From contig QTVU01000007.1 in NCBI GenBank assembly GCA_003460745.1, positions 28,197 to 92,196 of the forward strand: a DNA stretch of 64,000 nucleotides, read 5' to 3'. The notes under the pieces were generated by a model that did not search any database, had not been told where the DNA came from, and saw only the letters and a list, made by a program, of their open reading frames with translations. Below are positions 27,033-35,662 of the stretch, one piece after another. The number at the start of each line of letters is the position of its first letter. Position 1 is the first letter of the stretch. The position numbers and the translations under genes were made by a program. The DNA comes from Firmicutes bacterium AM55-24TS (GTDB taxonomy: Bacteria > Bacillota > Clostridia > UBA1381).

Positions 27033-27326
27033 TCAGCTTACTTCAATCACAATTCTGATGTTTCCGCAGTCGCAGCCACTGCACTGCCTTGACAGTTCGG
27101 GAAATAGGGATTGCACTCTCTGTCTTGCTCTGCGGATAGTCTCAAAGCACGGCAAGCCGTAGCCTTTATAGTTGTTGACTATATCCTCAAGCGGTAAATC
27201 TCCGACTCTCATATAGCTGTATCGGTTGTAATAGCAAAGGATAAGCTGCATATCGTCATACCTCGTTTCGGGGCATTCTCTGAGTATTGCAAGCACCTTG
27301 CTGTCAACCGTCTTTTGCTTATTCAT
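27033..27326 (-). CDS. Small ICE hypothetical protein, possible DNA-binding
   Basis: A 97-residue protein starting MNKQKTVDSKVLAILRECPE after GGAGGTGC. The helix-rich first part and the segment CFETIRRARQRVQSLFPE suggest a winged-helix or similar DNA-binding fold. It ends with SGCDCGNIRIVIEVS. The longer reading upstream has no ribosome site. It lies downstream of the adhesin and a tiny membrane peptide. Confidence 0.65.
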   Translation of the reverse strand: MNKQKTVDSKVLAILRECPETRYDDMQLILCYYNRYSYMRVGDLPLEDIVNNYKGYGLPCFETIRRARQRVQSLFPELSRQCSGCDCGNIRIVIEVS

Positions 27327-27385
27327 AATGCACCTCCGTAAAAGAACGGTGGGCGAAGTTTTCACTCCGCCCACACAAGCGTTCC

Positions 27386-27475
27386 TTATTTCTTTCTGTT
27401 CTTAATCTGCAAGAAGATAAAGCCGCTGATAATAAAGGCGACTAATACAACTGCTACGATTGTTTTAGCGTCCAT
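27386..27475 (-). CDS. 29-residue single-pass membrane peptide
   Basis: MDAKTIVAVVLVAFIISGFI continues as FLQIKNRKK and stops. One membrane segment is followed by a positive tail, so the N-terminus is predicted to face out. The ATG overlaps the adhesin stop by one base, with GAAGGAGG 15 nt upstream, so translation is probably coupled. Such tiny membrane peptides are often missed in annotation. Function unknown. Confidence 0.6.
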   Translation of the reverse strand: MDAKTIVAVVLVAFIISGFIFLQIKNRKK

Positions 27476-30400
27476 TACTCATTGTCCTCCTTCTTCTTTT
27501 TTCTGTACGCAACAACGGCTGTGCCGACAATACCGAGGGCAGAAAGTCCCGCAAGTGCCGTCCACAAGCCCACATTGCTGTTATCTCCGGTCTTTGGTGT
27601 ATCTCTCAGCTCATTGTGCATTTCCACAACGGTAGTAGAACCGACCTTTACGGTTGCAATCTTATCCGCAGGAAGCACATAGGAAGCAGAAACACTATCC
27701 TGAACCTCGGAAATGGTGTAATCGCCGATACGAAGTCCCTCGATAATGATTTCGCCGTTCTTATCGGTCGTGAAGCTTCGGTCGTAACCGTTTACTCCTG
27801 TAACTCTGAAAGTGAAGCCTTCAACCTTACCGTCAGAGGAAGTTTTAACGATTTTCAGGTTTCCTTTCATAGCTGTGTTAATAAAGCCGACGCCGGCTTT
27901 GTTTTCTACCTCGTAGGTGGTTTCATCTTTTTCAATGAAAACAGAGTACACACCCTTATCAAGCTCAAAGCCATCCGGTGCTTTGGTTTCTCTTACAAGG
28001 TATTTTCCGTAAAGAAGTTCCTTCATCTCGTAAATACCGGTAGAGGTTTCGGAGAGAGTTCCGATAAGCTCGTCGGCGTCATCCAGTTTACCGTCGCCGT
28101 TTACATCTTTGTAAACCTCAAAGGTCGCTCCTGTCAGCTTGTTGTCCGGGTAATCTTCATCGACCTTAGTCAACTTGATATTGCCGTGAACATACTCATT
28201 GACGATTTCGACCTCAATGACCTGAGCGACCTCGGAGATTTTAACTTCATAAGAAGTTTCATCAAGCACGAAGCCCTCCGGCTGCTCGATTTCTCTTACA
28301 AGCCAGTTGCCATACGGTACTTTCTCAAAAGAAAAGCTACCGTCTTTTTGGGAGGTAGCAGTCATCAAAGCATTTTCTTTTGTAAATTCGGTTTCATCAG
28401 CCTTAAACAGACCGATTACAGCACCTCCCAGTGCTTCGCCGTTTTCGGTAATCTTCTTACCGGAAACAGAACCGTAAATGAGCTTGTTTTCAATCGGCTT
28501 GCCGTCATTGACCGCAATCTCAACATTTGCGGTATCCTGACCGGCATAGCTGAAAGTGAACGGATACTTGGCGTCGGTAAGGATATAATGCTCATCGGTG
28601 GCAAGTTCCTTTACATAGTAGCTTCCGAAAGGAAGGTCGGTTTTGATAACAGCCTTGCCGTTCTCGGAAAGTGAGATAATCTCAATCAGTCCGTCTGCCG
28701 GAATAGAAGTACCGCTTGCAGAAACAAGTTCTTCTGCGGCGAAAAGTCCGAAGCTGATATTCTTCATTTCATCGCCGTTGCCGATATTGAAGATGTCGTT
28801 CTTTTCAATAGTCTTTTCAAGACTTACCGCTACTTTCTGCCTGTCGTTTACAAAGCTTGTGGCGGTTTCGGTTACAGACACTTCCTGACCGGCATAAGTC
28901 AGCTCAACATCGTGAGCTTCTTTGTTGATGACCATACCCTCCGGTGCAGTAATTTCAACCACCGTATATTTTCCGAGATAAAGCTCCTTACTCTTGGCAA
29001 GTCCGTTTTCATCTGTGGTAACAGTATCTACTACCTCGCCCTTTGCATAACGGAGTGTACCGTCGGGAGTGATAATATCTTCTGCTGCGCTAATCTCATA
29101 AACTGCACCTGCAAGACCTTTCACTTCATAGACAGGCTGATAAATCACATCGGCGTTTTCCACGCCGGAGATATTTACCCCTGAAAACACCTCGCCGGTC
29201 TTTTCAATGCTGACTGTACCTTTCTGTGCCATATTAGGCTTATCGACCTTAATCACGGTAATACCACCCTCATCGGAAGAATGTTCCTCTGCCACATCAA
29301 AGTACACCGGTGTGCTGTCAAGCACATATCCGTAAGGAGCCTGAACTTCTACAAGAGAATATCCCTTGCCGTATTCCAGTTTTTCCGGTGTCACAAGCTG
29401 TCCGTTTGCGTCGGTGTAGAAAGTATCAATCGTTGTCGGAGTAGGATAAGTGAAGGTCATTGTTACCTGATTGCCGTCAGGGTCAAAGATTTTGAAGCCT
29501 GCACCGGCATAAGGAATGTTTTTACCGCTTTCTGCGTCCACCTTGACAACCTTGATATAGCTTTCAAAGTTTGCGTTGTTGATAAGATAGCGGTAGGTCT
29601 GTCCGTCCTGAGCAATGAACACATCAAAGTTCTTCATCAGCTCACGACCTTCCCAACCGGAGGTCTGATGAACGGTATATACGCCGTAAGGCATATCCTT
29701 TGTCTGCCCGAAACCGTTTTCATCACAGACAATGACATCTCTTTCATCTTCTTCTGCTGCGTCAAAACTGCCGGAAGATTTGAGATAGATTTCAAAGGTT
29801 GCTCCGTTTTCCGGTGTTTCAATCTGAGTTTCGCCGTCATCGGTGTGCTTGATAATGGCGATATTGCCTTTCATAACCTGTTCGGTAACATCATTTGCTG
29901 TCTGATTGTGTTCCACCGTATAAAGCTGCGGTTCAGCACCGACCTTGTGAACAGTCGTATCAAGCAGATAACCCTCGGACGGCGTGATTTCACGGATTGT
30001 CCAGTCATTATCACAGACATATTCCTTTGTGGTAAACTGCCCGTTCTTATCCGTCACATACTTGTCCACAAGGGTTTCGCCTTTATAGATACCGTAAACT
30101 GCTCCGGCAAGGGTAGCGTCGCCCTGCGGTGTGCCTTCCTCTCGGTCGCTCTTTGTTACGGTTACGCTGAACTTTTTGAGAATGTTCGTGAAGTTTCTTG
30201 TGGTTACTTCTTTCCAGTTAATCGGTGCGGTCTGATTTGCAGGCACAACATAACGGATTGCGGTATCCACTTCCTCAATGGTGTATGGGGTAGTGCCGCT
30301 GATAAGCACATCATCAAAAGAAGCAACACCGTTCTTATCTGTCACGGCATACTCATCGACAGCAATACCGGAAAGAGATGTGCCGTAAAGATGGAAGGTA

Positions 30401-31725
30401 ACGCCCTCAACCAAGTTATCCTCAGAAGATTTGATGACCTGAAGATTACCTCTTTTGAGAACATTATTGAAATTGACCTTTGACACCTGACCGGCAACAA
30501 CAGTTACTCTGTGAACCTCCTGCGGAACATATTTGTCGATAGACTGTTCTGTTACCGTGTAAACACCGGGCATAAGGTTATCCAGTTGGAATTTACCGCC
30601 GTTTGCGGTTGTTACAGTCTGATTGACACCGTTACCGCTTATGGTAAACTGAATGCCGTCAACCTTTCCGTCATCACTTGTCTTTACAATCTGACAAGAG
30701 CCGTAGCTTACCTTCATTTTGACAAAGCCGCTGACAGGGTCACTGACCTCCTGAGCATAAGTGACCACATCCTGAATGCCGTTTCCGTTCTGATGGATAC
30801 CGTCAGACCATACGACAACACCTCTGCGGACACCGTTCTTTTTTGCGGCTGTGATGGTAAATTCCTTGCTCGGAGCTTTCTCCATCGAAACAGTCAATTT
30901 GTTTCCGCTGACAGAGAAAGAAACCCCGTCAATGTTTGCCGAGAAGTTGTAATTGCCAAGCACACCGTTTGTATCGGTGAGAGTAGCAACATACTTGCTT
31001 CCGTTCCATTCAAGCTCGTTTACCTTTGCAGAACCGCTTGACCTTGTGCAGAAGCTCGGCACTTTGGTGTGATTCTGAACACTTGTTACCATACTGTTGT
31101 AGTACGACAAGATTTTACTGCGGAGTGGGTGTGCAGTGCTTACACATTCAAGCACGGCATTGTATCCGCTGGTAGAAACGTGATTAAAGCCTGCGTCTCT
31201 TTCTCCGACAATCGTTTCCCAAATCAAAATCTGAGTGGCATAAGCGTGTGCGATGCAGTTTGCGTCGCTTTCATTCTGCGACTTCCAGCTTGTCGAAATA
31301 CCTCCACGGTAGCCGTACTGCAAGATACGACCGATAAGCAGGCGAATGTCATCGCCGGAAATCGTTCCGTTCGGGCTGATGTTATTAAAGAAGTTCTCGT
31401 CCTTTTCGGTGAGAGTATCTCCAGTCCGCTGACCTGTACCCGGTTCAATACAGTAGGCAATATTGCCCGAATACGAACCCATTGCACGAAGTCCTGTATA
31501 TTTTGTGGACAAGCCTTTCCAACCGTTCATATAGTTGAGATTGCCGTGTCCCCATTCGCCGTTGTTATTGGTATCTCCGCTTCGGGGATAATCGACGAGG
31601 TACACATCGGCTTTTTCTCCTACGGCTGCAAAGGCTGTCGTTGCCCCAATGCCCGTAAAAGCAGTAAGGCTCATAACCGCCGCCAACATAAGCGAGACGG
31701 CTTTCTTGAATTTTGTTTTAACCAT
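27475..31725 (-). CDS. Large sortase-anchored adhesin with thioester and CnaB/SpaA-type repeats
   Basis: A 1416-residue cell-surface protein. A signal peptide (ends TTAFAA) is followed by a TQXA thioester domain: Cys in AYCIEPG (about residue 91) and Gln in ATQILIWE (about 164). These would form a reactive internal thioester for covalent attachment to a host or cell surface. About ten CnaB/SpaA-like beta domains follow, many with the GxYxxxE pattern (for example GVYTVTEQ, GDYTISEV) that builds isopeptide bonds. It ends with the sorting signal TPKTG, a membrane helix and KKKKEDNE. The start follows AAGGAGGAAAACGCA. The ICE sortase B at 4.4 kb is the likely anchoring enzyme. Confidence 0.93.
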   Translation of the reverse strand: MVKTKFKKAVSLMLAAVMSLTAFTGIGATTAFAAVGEKADVYLVDYPRSGDTNNNGEWGHGNLNYMNGWKGLSTKYTGLRAMGSYSGNIAYCIEPGTGQRTGDTLTEKDENFFNNISPNGTISGDDIRLLIGRILQYGYRGGISTSWKSQNESDANCIAHAYATQILIWETIVGERDAGFNHVSTSGYNAVLECVSTAHPLRSKILSYYNSMVTSVQNHTKVPSFCTRSSGSAKVNELEWNGSKYVATLTDTNGVLGNYNFSANIDGVSFSVSGNKLTVSMEKAPSKEFTITAAKKNGVRRGVVVWSDGIHQNGNGIQDVVTYAQEVSDPVSGFVKMKVSYGSCQIVKTSDDGKVDGIQFTISGNGVNQTVTTANGGKFQLDNLMPGVYTVTEQSIDKYVPQEVHRVTVVAGQVSKVNFNNVLKRGNLQVIKSSEDNLVEGVTFHLYGTSLSGIAVDEYAVTDKNGVASFDDVLISGTTPYTIEEVDTAIRYVVPANQTAPINWKEVTTRNFTNILKKFSVTVTKSDREEGTPQGDATLAGAVYGIYKGETLVDKYVTDKNGQFTTKEYVCDNDWTIREITPSEGYLLDTTVHKVGAEPQLYTVEHNQTANDVTEQVMKGNIAIIKHTDDGETQIETPENGATFEIYLKSSGSFDAAEEDERDVIVCDENGFGQTKDMPYGVYTVHQTSGWEGRELMKNFDVFIAQDGQTYRYLINNANFESYIKVVKVDAESGKNIPYAGAGFKIFDPDGNQVTMTFTYPTPTTIDTFYTDANGQLVTPEKLEYGKGYSLVEVQAPYGYVLDSTPVYFDVAEEHSSDEGGITVIKVDKPNMAQKGTVSIEKTGEVFSGVNISGVENADVIYQPVYEVKGLAGAVYEISAAEDIITPDGTLRYAKGEVVDTVTTDENGLAKSKELYLGKYTVVEITAPEGMVINKEAHDVELTYAGQEVSVTETATSFVNDRQKVAVSLEKTIEKNDIFNIGNGDEMKNISFGLFAAEELVSASGTSIPADGLIEIISLSENGKAVIKTDLPFGSYYVKELATDEHYILTDAKYPFTFSYAGQDTANVEIAVNDGKPIENKLIYGSVSGKKITENGEALGGAVIGLFKADETEFTKENALMTATSQKDGSFSFEKVPYGNWLVREIEQPEGFVLDETSYEVKISEVAQVIEVEIVNEYVHGNIKLTKVDEDYPDNKLTGATFEVYKDVNGDGKLDDADELIGTLSETSTGIYEMKELLYGKYLVRETKAPDGFELDKGVYSVFIEKDETTYEVENKAGVGFINTAMKGNLKIVKTSSDGKVEGFTFRVTGVNGYDRSFTTDKNGEIIIEGLRIGDYTISEVQDSVSASYVLPADKIATVKVGSTTVVEMHNELRDTPKTGDNSNVGLWTALAGLSALGIVGTAVVAYRKKKKEDNE

Positions 31726-31795
31726 TGCGTTTTCCTCCTTGAAATGCAAAAACGCACCGATTTTACTCAGTGCGTCCGCTTAAAATTATTTTGTT

Positions 31796-32500
31796 TTAGC
31801 AGTAGCCGATATAGATGTTGTAATCCGTATCGGATAGCTTTTCTGTCCATATCCACACAGCGGTAAAACCCTCGCTGTTCTTGTATCGGTTCAGTCTGCT
31901 TTCAATATCAGACTTGATACCGCTTCGGTTAGGATTTGCGGATATGGGGTTGTCCCAACATTCTGTCGCCGTGATGTCAAGAGAAAGCCCTATGCTTACC
32001 GCATACTCTTTTGCGTAACTAACATAAGGGCTGACATCGAATGTCTGCTTGTGCGGCTCTGTCGGTTTCGGTTCTGCCGGCTTTTCAGTCGGTTTTTCAA
32101 CCGGCTTTTGTTCGGCAGTTGTCTGTTCTTTTGGCTGTTCCGTTTGTTTTTCGGGTTCAGCCTGCGTGGTTGTCTGCTTCGGTGGCTCTGCCTTTGGCTT
32201 TTCGGTTGCAGGAGTATCAGCCGTTTTTTCTTCCGCCGGTTTTGTCTGAACAGTCGCAACCGTCTGCCTTTCAGCGGTTGATTGGCTTTCTTCTGCCGTA
32301 ATCGGTGTTTCTTCCTGAACTGTCGTGCTTTCCGGTTCTTCTGCCGTTTCTTCCTGAGAATCTGTTTCGGTATTACCAGCCGGAAAAGAAGTCTCTGTTT
32401 TCGTAATCTCCTGTGCAGCTTCTTTGGCTGTGTTACCGTTACAACCTACGAGGAAAATCATCAGGCAGGCAAGAACACAAGGTATCAGCCTGTTTTTCAT
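31796..32500 (-). CDS. Lipoprotein with Thr/Pro/Glu-rich linker
   Basis: A 234-residue secreted lipoprotein. The signal peptide ends in a lipobox LVGC (Cys about residue 20). A Thr/Glu/Pro/Lys-rich spacer of ~110 residues would cross the wall. The C-terminal ~80 residues form a small unrecognised domain (FDVSPYVSYAKEYAVSIGL...WIWTEKLSDTDYNIYIGYC). AAAGGAGCG precedes the second ATG, which I chose. It lies just upstream of the adhesin, so the pair probably acts in surface contact or adhesion during mating. Confidence 0.8.
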   Translation of the reverse strand: MKNRLIPCVLACLMIFLVGCNGNTAKEAAQEITKTETSFPAGNTETDSQEETAEEPESTTVQEETPITAEESQSTAERQTVATVQTKPAEEKTADTPATEKPKAEPPKQTTTQAEPEKQTEQPKEQTTAEQKPVEKPTEKPAEPKPTEPHKQTFDVSPYVSYAKEYAVSIGLSLDITATECWDNPISANPNRSGIKSDIESRLNRYKNSEGFTAVWIWTEKLSDTDYNIYIGYC

Positions 32501-32520
32501 ATCCATCGCTCCTTTCTGCC

Positions 32521-32589
32521 TTAATCGTAATCAAAACCGGTCAAAACATCAAAGGTGCGATTGGCTGAACTTTTTATCGTAGCAGACAT
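32521..32589 (-). CDS. Possible 22-residue peptide
   Basis: A short frame (MSATIKSSANRTFDVLTGFD, then YD and stop) with TTGGAG 10 nt before its ATG sits in the 230-bp gap between parB and the lipoprotein. The rest of the gap shows no clear feature. It may be chance; conservation in related ICEs would decide. Confidence 0.3.
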   Translation of the reverse strand: MSATIKSSANRTFDVLTGFDYD

Positions 32590-32733
32590 TTTGCTTTTGC
32601 TCCAAATGTGCGAACCCTTTTATAGACAGCTATATGTTATTAGAGATAGATATACTCAAGGGAGATAGAGTATATTTTTCAGCAGGTTAATAGCCGGTAT
32701 ATATAGGGGTTAGAGTGTGAGAAAGGGGGAAGG

Positions 32734-33678
32734 CTATCGGCTGTCACGGTCGGCTCTGCTTCGCAGAAACTTGTTGTAATGCTCCAATGCCTTGCACACA
32801 AAATCCTCCGTTTGGCTTATGGGAATATTCTTCGGGATAAGCTGTCGAACCCTATCGCCCCTCAAAACAATTTTCTCCCTTTGGTTTGGTTTTTCCTCCG
32901 ACATAATCGCTTGGATTGCTTCGGTTGTGAGCTTGCCCTCCTCAAAGAACTTTCGCATACGGATTGTTTGGTCGTGGGACGGGGTTGCGTCGTTCAGGTC
33001 GATTTCATCAACCACATCACGCTGACTGTCCTCATCGAGAAAAGACAATTCAACCGCCGGTCGCATTTTAATTCGCCCCTCATCAACATATTCCAAAAGT
33101 TCGGGAACAAGGTTTGTAAGGCGAATATATCTGCGAACTTGGGTTTGACTGTCACCCGACTGCTCTCCAATTAGTTGTGCTGTTTCTTTTCCGCTTGACT
33201 TCCAACCCACTGGGTCGGAAGTTAGGTCTGTTCTTTTGCCTTGTCTGCTCAATGCTTCCAAACGCATTTTGTAGGCATAGGCTTTTTCCGAGGGAAGTAT
33301 CTGCGACCTTTGGTAGTTGCTCTCAACCATTAAAATCGTGGCTTCGTCTCGGTTCAGTTCAACGACCTCACAACGGAGAGTATCAAACCCGGCAAGCTCA
33401 CAGGCTCGCTTTCGTCTGTGTCCCGATATGAGTTCGTATCTGCCGTCCTCTTTCTGCCTTACCGTCGCCGGAGTGATTACCCCTCGTTCCTTAATACTCT
33501 CAATGAGCTGTGCCATATCCTCGTCATCACGCACCTTAAAAGGGTGGTCGGGGAAATCGTCAATCTCAGTCAAGGGAATATCTCGGATTTTTGAAAGTTT
33601 TTCTTCATCTCTCTGTTCCTGCGTCGAGAATAAGTCATCGAGCTTCGTGAGAGTGAAGTCGCTCTTTCTTCCTGCCAT
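32734..33678 (-). CDS. parB: ParB-like partition protein
   Basis: A 314-residue ParB/Spo0J-family protein. The N-terminal ParB domain shows DDFPDHPFKVRDDEDMAQLIESI, VRQKEDGRYELISGHRR and the GHRR(K)RA box. A helix-turn-helix follows (ETAQLIGEQSGDSQTQVRRYIRL). It would bind a centromere-like site and work with ParA to maintain the excised circular element. It overlaps parA by 44 nt, with AAAGGAGGTG before the ATG. Confidence 0.93.
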   Translation of the reverse strand: MAGRKSDFTLTKLDDLFSTQEQRDEEKLSKIRDIPLTEIDDFPDHPFKVRDDEDMAQLIESIKERGVITPATVRQKEDGRYELISGHRRKRACELAGFDTLRCEVVELNRDEATILMVESNYQRSQILPSEKAYAYKMRLEALSRQGKRTDLTSDPVGWKSSGKETAQLIGEQSGDSQTQVRRYIRLTNLVPELLEYVDEGRIKMRPAVELSFLDEDSQRDVVDEIDLNDATPSHDQTIRMRKFFEEGKLTTEAIQAIMSEEKPNQREKIVLRGDRVRQLIPKNIPISQTEDFVCKALEHYNKFLRSRADRDSR

Positions 33679-34459
33679 CGGCTAACACCTCCTTTGTAAA
33701 TTCGGTGTACGCTTTTGACACCGTGCTGCCCGGTTCGTAGGCAAAAATGCTCTTGCCTTTGGAAGAAGTCTCTGCGGCTTTTACGGCAATCGGGATATAT
33801 GTTCGATACATCTTGATTTGACTACCGAAGTTCTCTCTCAGAGCTTCTACCGTGCTTTTGGCGAGGTTGGTACGGCTATCCACCAAAGTGAGAAGCATAC
33901 CGTCAATCTTTAAGCCCGGATTGATACGCTTCTTAACTCGTGAAATGGTCTGAACAAGCTGCGTCATACCTTTTGCCGGTAAATACTGAGCCTGAACAGG
34001 AATTATTACGCTGTCTGCCGCAGATAGAGCATTGATTGTTACCATTCCGAGGGAAGGCATACAATCTATTAAGATATAGTCGTATTTCTCCTTCACTTCG
34101 CTGAGATAGTTTCTCAATGCCGTCTCTCTGCTCATTGCGTTGACAAGGTTAAACTCCATTGCTGAAAGCTCAAGGTTTGCCGGAATAAGGTCAACACCTT
34201 CGTCGTGGTGCAGAATACCGACCGTAGGGTCATTCATCGTTTCATTTATGACATCTGTGAGTTTCGTTGCAAGCGTGATACCCAAGTTGTCTGTATCCTG
34301 CCAACCGAGACAAGTGGTTAAGTCGCCCTGTGGGTCTGCGTCTATGAGCAGCACTTTCTTTCCCTGCATTGCAAGACCGACGCCGAGGTTTACCGTAGTG
34401 GTCGTCTTTCCAACTCCGCCTTTTTGATTGCATATCGCAATCGTTTTGCAGTTCGACAC
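33635..34459 (-). CDS. parA: ParA-family partition ATPase
   Basis: A 274-residue ParA/Soj ATPase with the deviant Walker A KGGVGKTTT (residues 13-21), DADPQGDLT (Walker A') and YDYILIDCMPSLG (Walker B). It starts at GTG with AAAGGAGG upstream. It is the first gene of the long leftward ICE operon and is preceded by ~330 nt of strongly folded leader. Partition genes suggest that the excised circle can be maintained, and possibly replicated, like a plasmid. Confidence 0.95.
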   Translation of the reverse strand: MSNCKTIAICNQKGGVGKTTTTVNLGVGLAMQGKKVLLIDADPQGDLTTCLGWQDTDNLGITLATKLTDVINETMNDPTVGILHHDEGVDLIPANLELSAMEFNLVNAMSRETALRNYLSEVKEKYDYILIDCMPSLGMVTINALSAADSVIIPVQAQYLPAKGMTQLVQTISRVKKRINPGLKIDGMLLTLVDSRTNLAKSTVEALRENFGSQIKMYRTYIPIAVKAAETSSKGKSIFAYEPGSTVSKAYTEFTKEVLADGRKKERLHSHEAR

Positions 34460-34485
34460 TTTGTGTGTCCTCCTTTCGTGAAATT

Positions 34486-34790
34486 CATAGCCATCGCAGT
34501 ATGGCTATGTACTTGACCGGCTCATTTCCTAACCGGTCGGGCAATATTTGTTCTCAACACCCCTTGCCGAGCAATAAGCTCACGGGAAGTCACTAAGGAA
34601 CAGACTGCTAATCTGTATCATAGGAATTTCACCTCTGCCGGGTACTCCGCCAGCTCCGTAGAGAAGTATCATTATCCTTCTGACTGTCATCGCCGTAACA
34701 GGGGCAACCTGTTACCTATACCGGGAGTTCTCGCTGTTCTGCAATGCAGAAGTCACGGCGTACCCGATAAGGTGGCTAAAATCATCAGAA
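34486..34790 (-). ncRNA. Candidate structured RNA / folded leader upstream of parA
   Basis: No gene covers this stretch, yet it is packed with perfect stems: CATAGCCAT/ATGGCTATG (34486-34509), GACCGG/CCGGTC (34515-34538), ACAGA/TCTGT with a 7-nt loop (34600-34616), GTAACAGG/CCTGTTAC (34695-34715) and TTCTGC/GCAGAA (34737-34751). Two long-range stems close around them: CGCCGT (34691-34696) with ACGGCG (34755-34760), and CGGGTAC (34639-34645) with GTACCCG (34760-34766). It could be a cis-regulatory RNA for parA-parB, a stable ncRNA, or a single-strand replication origin. I cannot assign it to a known family. Confidence 0.5.
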
Positions 34791-34796
34791 TTAAAG

Positions 34797-34825
34797 TCTT
34801 AGTGAATGGTTTATTCAGTTGTCAA
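34797..34825 (-). promoter_or_regulatory. Possible promoter of the parA leader
   Basis: TTGACA (34825-34820) is perfect. The best -10 at 17-18 bp spacing is CTAAGA or TAAGAC, which is poor. It points toward the folded leader and parA. An inverted repeat lies just upstream of it. Confidence 0.35.
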
Positions 34826-34828
34826 AAT

Positions 34829-34880
34829 ACAAGTGAAAGGGCTGACCTTTTCGTGGCTCGGAATTAACCCCTTCACTTGT
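34829..34880. repeat. Long inverted repeat upstream of the parAB promoter
   Basis: ACAAGTGAAAGGG (34829-34841) and CCCCTTCACTTGT (34868-34880) are inverted copies with one mismatch and a 26-bp centre. It could be an operator, a ParB-binding site or part of an origin. The AT-rich stretch 34900-34960 next to it also contains a weak palindrome. Confidence 0.6.
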
Positions 34881-35069
34881 TTGAAATGGGAGAGCGTTTT
34901 TGGGGGGTGTTTTTTCAAAATTTCTTGAAAATTTTTTTGCTAACAAAAAAAGCCACCTACTTTCCTCTTAATTGAGGTCAATAGACGGCGGGTAGAAATA
35001 TTCATAATTTTGGTGTATAATAGGAAATTAAGAGAAAGACAAATTTGAATTTTTTGTGGAGGTGTTTAT

Positions 35070-35291
35070 ATGATATTCCTAAAGGTATTGGCTGTAGTTC
35101 TGGGATTGGCATTCCTTCTGTTTGGATACTTCATTTACTTTAAAAAGAAATACAATCTTATCAACGGTTTTGAGGCGGATTTCAAAGCCGGTCGGAAGAA
35201 AGAAGAATACGCAAAGAAAGTGGGAATGATAGAGTTTGTTGTTGGTATAGTTCTGCTTATCACAGGTGTTGCACTTATTCTGTTTGCCTAA
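35070..35291 (+). CDS. DUF3784-like small membrane protein
   Basis: A 73-residue protein with two membrane helices (FLKVLAVVLGLAFLLFGYFIY and IEFVVGIVLLITGVALILF) joined by a basic loop (FKAGRKKEEYAKKVG). This is the DUF3784 pattern. GGAGGTGTTT precedes the ATG. A TATAAT at 35016 gives a plausible promoter, but no good -35 is seen. A hairpin terminator follows at 35327. It is read away from parA. Function unknown. Confidence 0.8.
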   Translation: MIFLKVLAVVLGLAFLLFGYFIYFKKKYNLINGFEADFKAGRKKEEYAKKVGMIEFVVGIVLLITGVALILFA

Positions 35292-35326
35292 TAAATTCCA
35301 GTTTGTCTAACTTACTCTAAATTAGC

Positions 35327-35358
35327 AAAGACCGCTTACAAAAGTGTAGGCGGTCTTT
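35327..35358 (+). terminator. Terminator between the convergent small genes
   Basis: AAAGACCGC and GCGGTCTTT form a 9-bp stem around a 14-nt loop, with a T-rich end on the plus strand. It may serve both the DUF3784 gene and the convergent gene at 35367. Confidence 0.7.
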
Positions 35359-35366
35359 ATTCGTGT

Positions 35367-35546
35367 TCAGATATATTTGATTTTGAACTTTCTTTTCTTG
35401 GCTGAAAGCACCTTGCAAATAATATCATCTGCTGCGTCCGTGTATCTGCCTTGTGCTATCAGGCTGTTCTTCAAACGGATAAGTGATTGCAGCACTTCGC
35501 TGTATTCGTCCTTGGAAAGGTATAAATGATATTTTTGTTCTTTCAA
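35367..35546 (-). CDS. Small ICE protein, paralogue of the gene at 11173
   Basis: A 59-residue protein starting at TTG with AGGAGG eight bases upstream (a GTG nine bases earlier overlaps the ribosome site). The segment YTDAADDIICKVLSAKKRKF is clearly related to STDAVDDLIIKVGTAPKKKF in the small gene before virD4. The C-terminus is basic. Its location between the repeat cluster at the tRNA end and the DUF3784 gene would suit a role in excision or regulation, but this is a guess. Confidence 0.65.
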   Translation of the reverse strand: MKEQKYHLYLSKDEYSEVLQSLIRLKNSLIAQGRYTDAADDIICKVLSAKKRKFKIKYI

Positions 35547-35662
35547 AACAACCACCTCCTGTTACCGCAATTATATAATAAGAAATGGCATAGAAGTAGT
35601 GTGCGATTGTCGCTTGACCACCCCTAAATGAACGAATTAACAGGGTAACGAACGCCTTATTC

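Noticed and set aside
27616..30483. Long plus-strand frames (352 and 400 codons) opposite the adhesin
   Set aside because: They mirror the repeats of the adhesin gene, have no ribosome sites and no family resemblance; shadows.
34600..34616. tRNA-Ser(GCT)-like anticodon arm (ACAGA-CTGCTAA-TCTGT) on the plus strand
   Set aside because: No D arm, T arm or acceptor stem can be built around it; it is treated as one stem of the folded leader.
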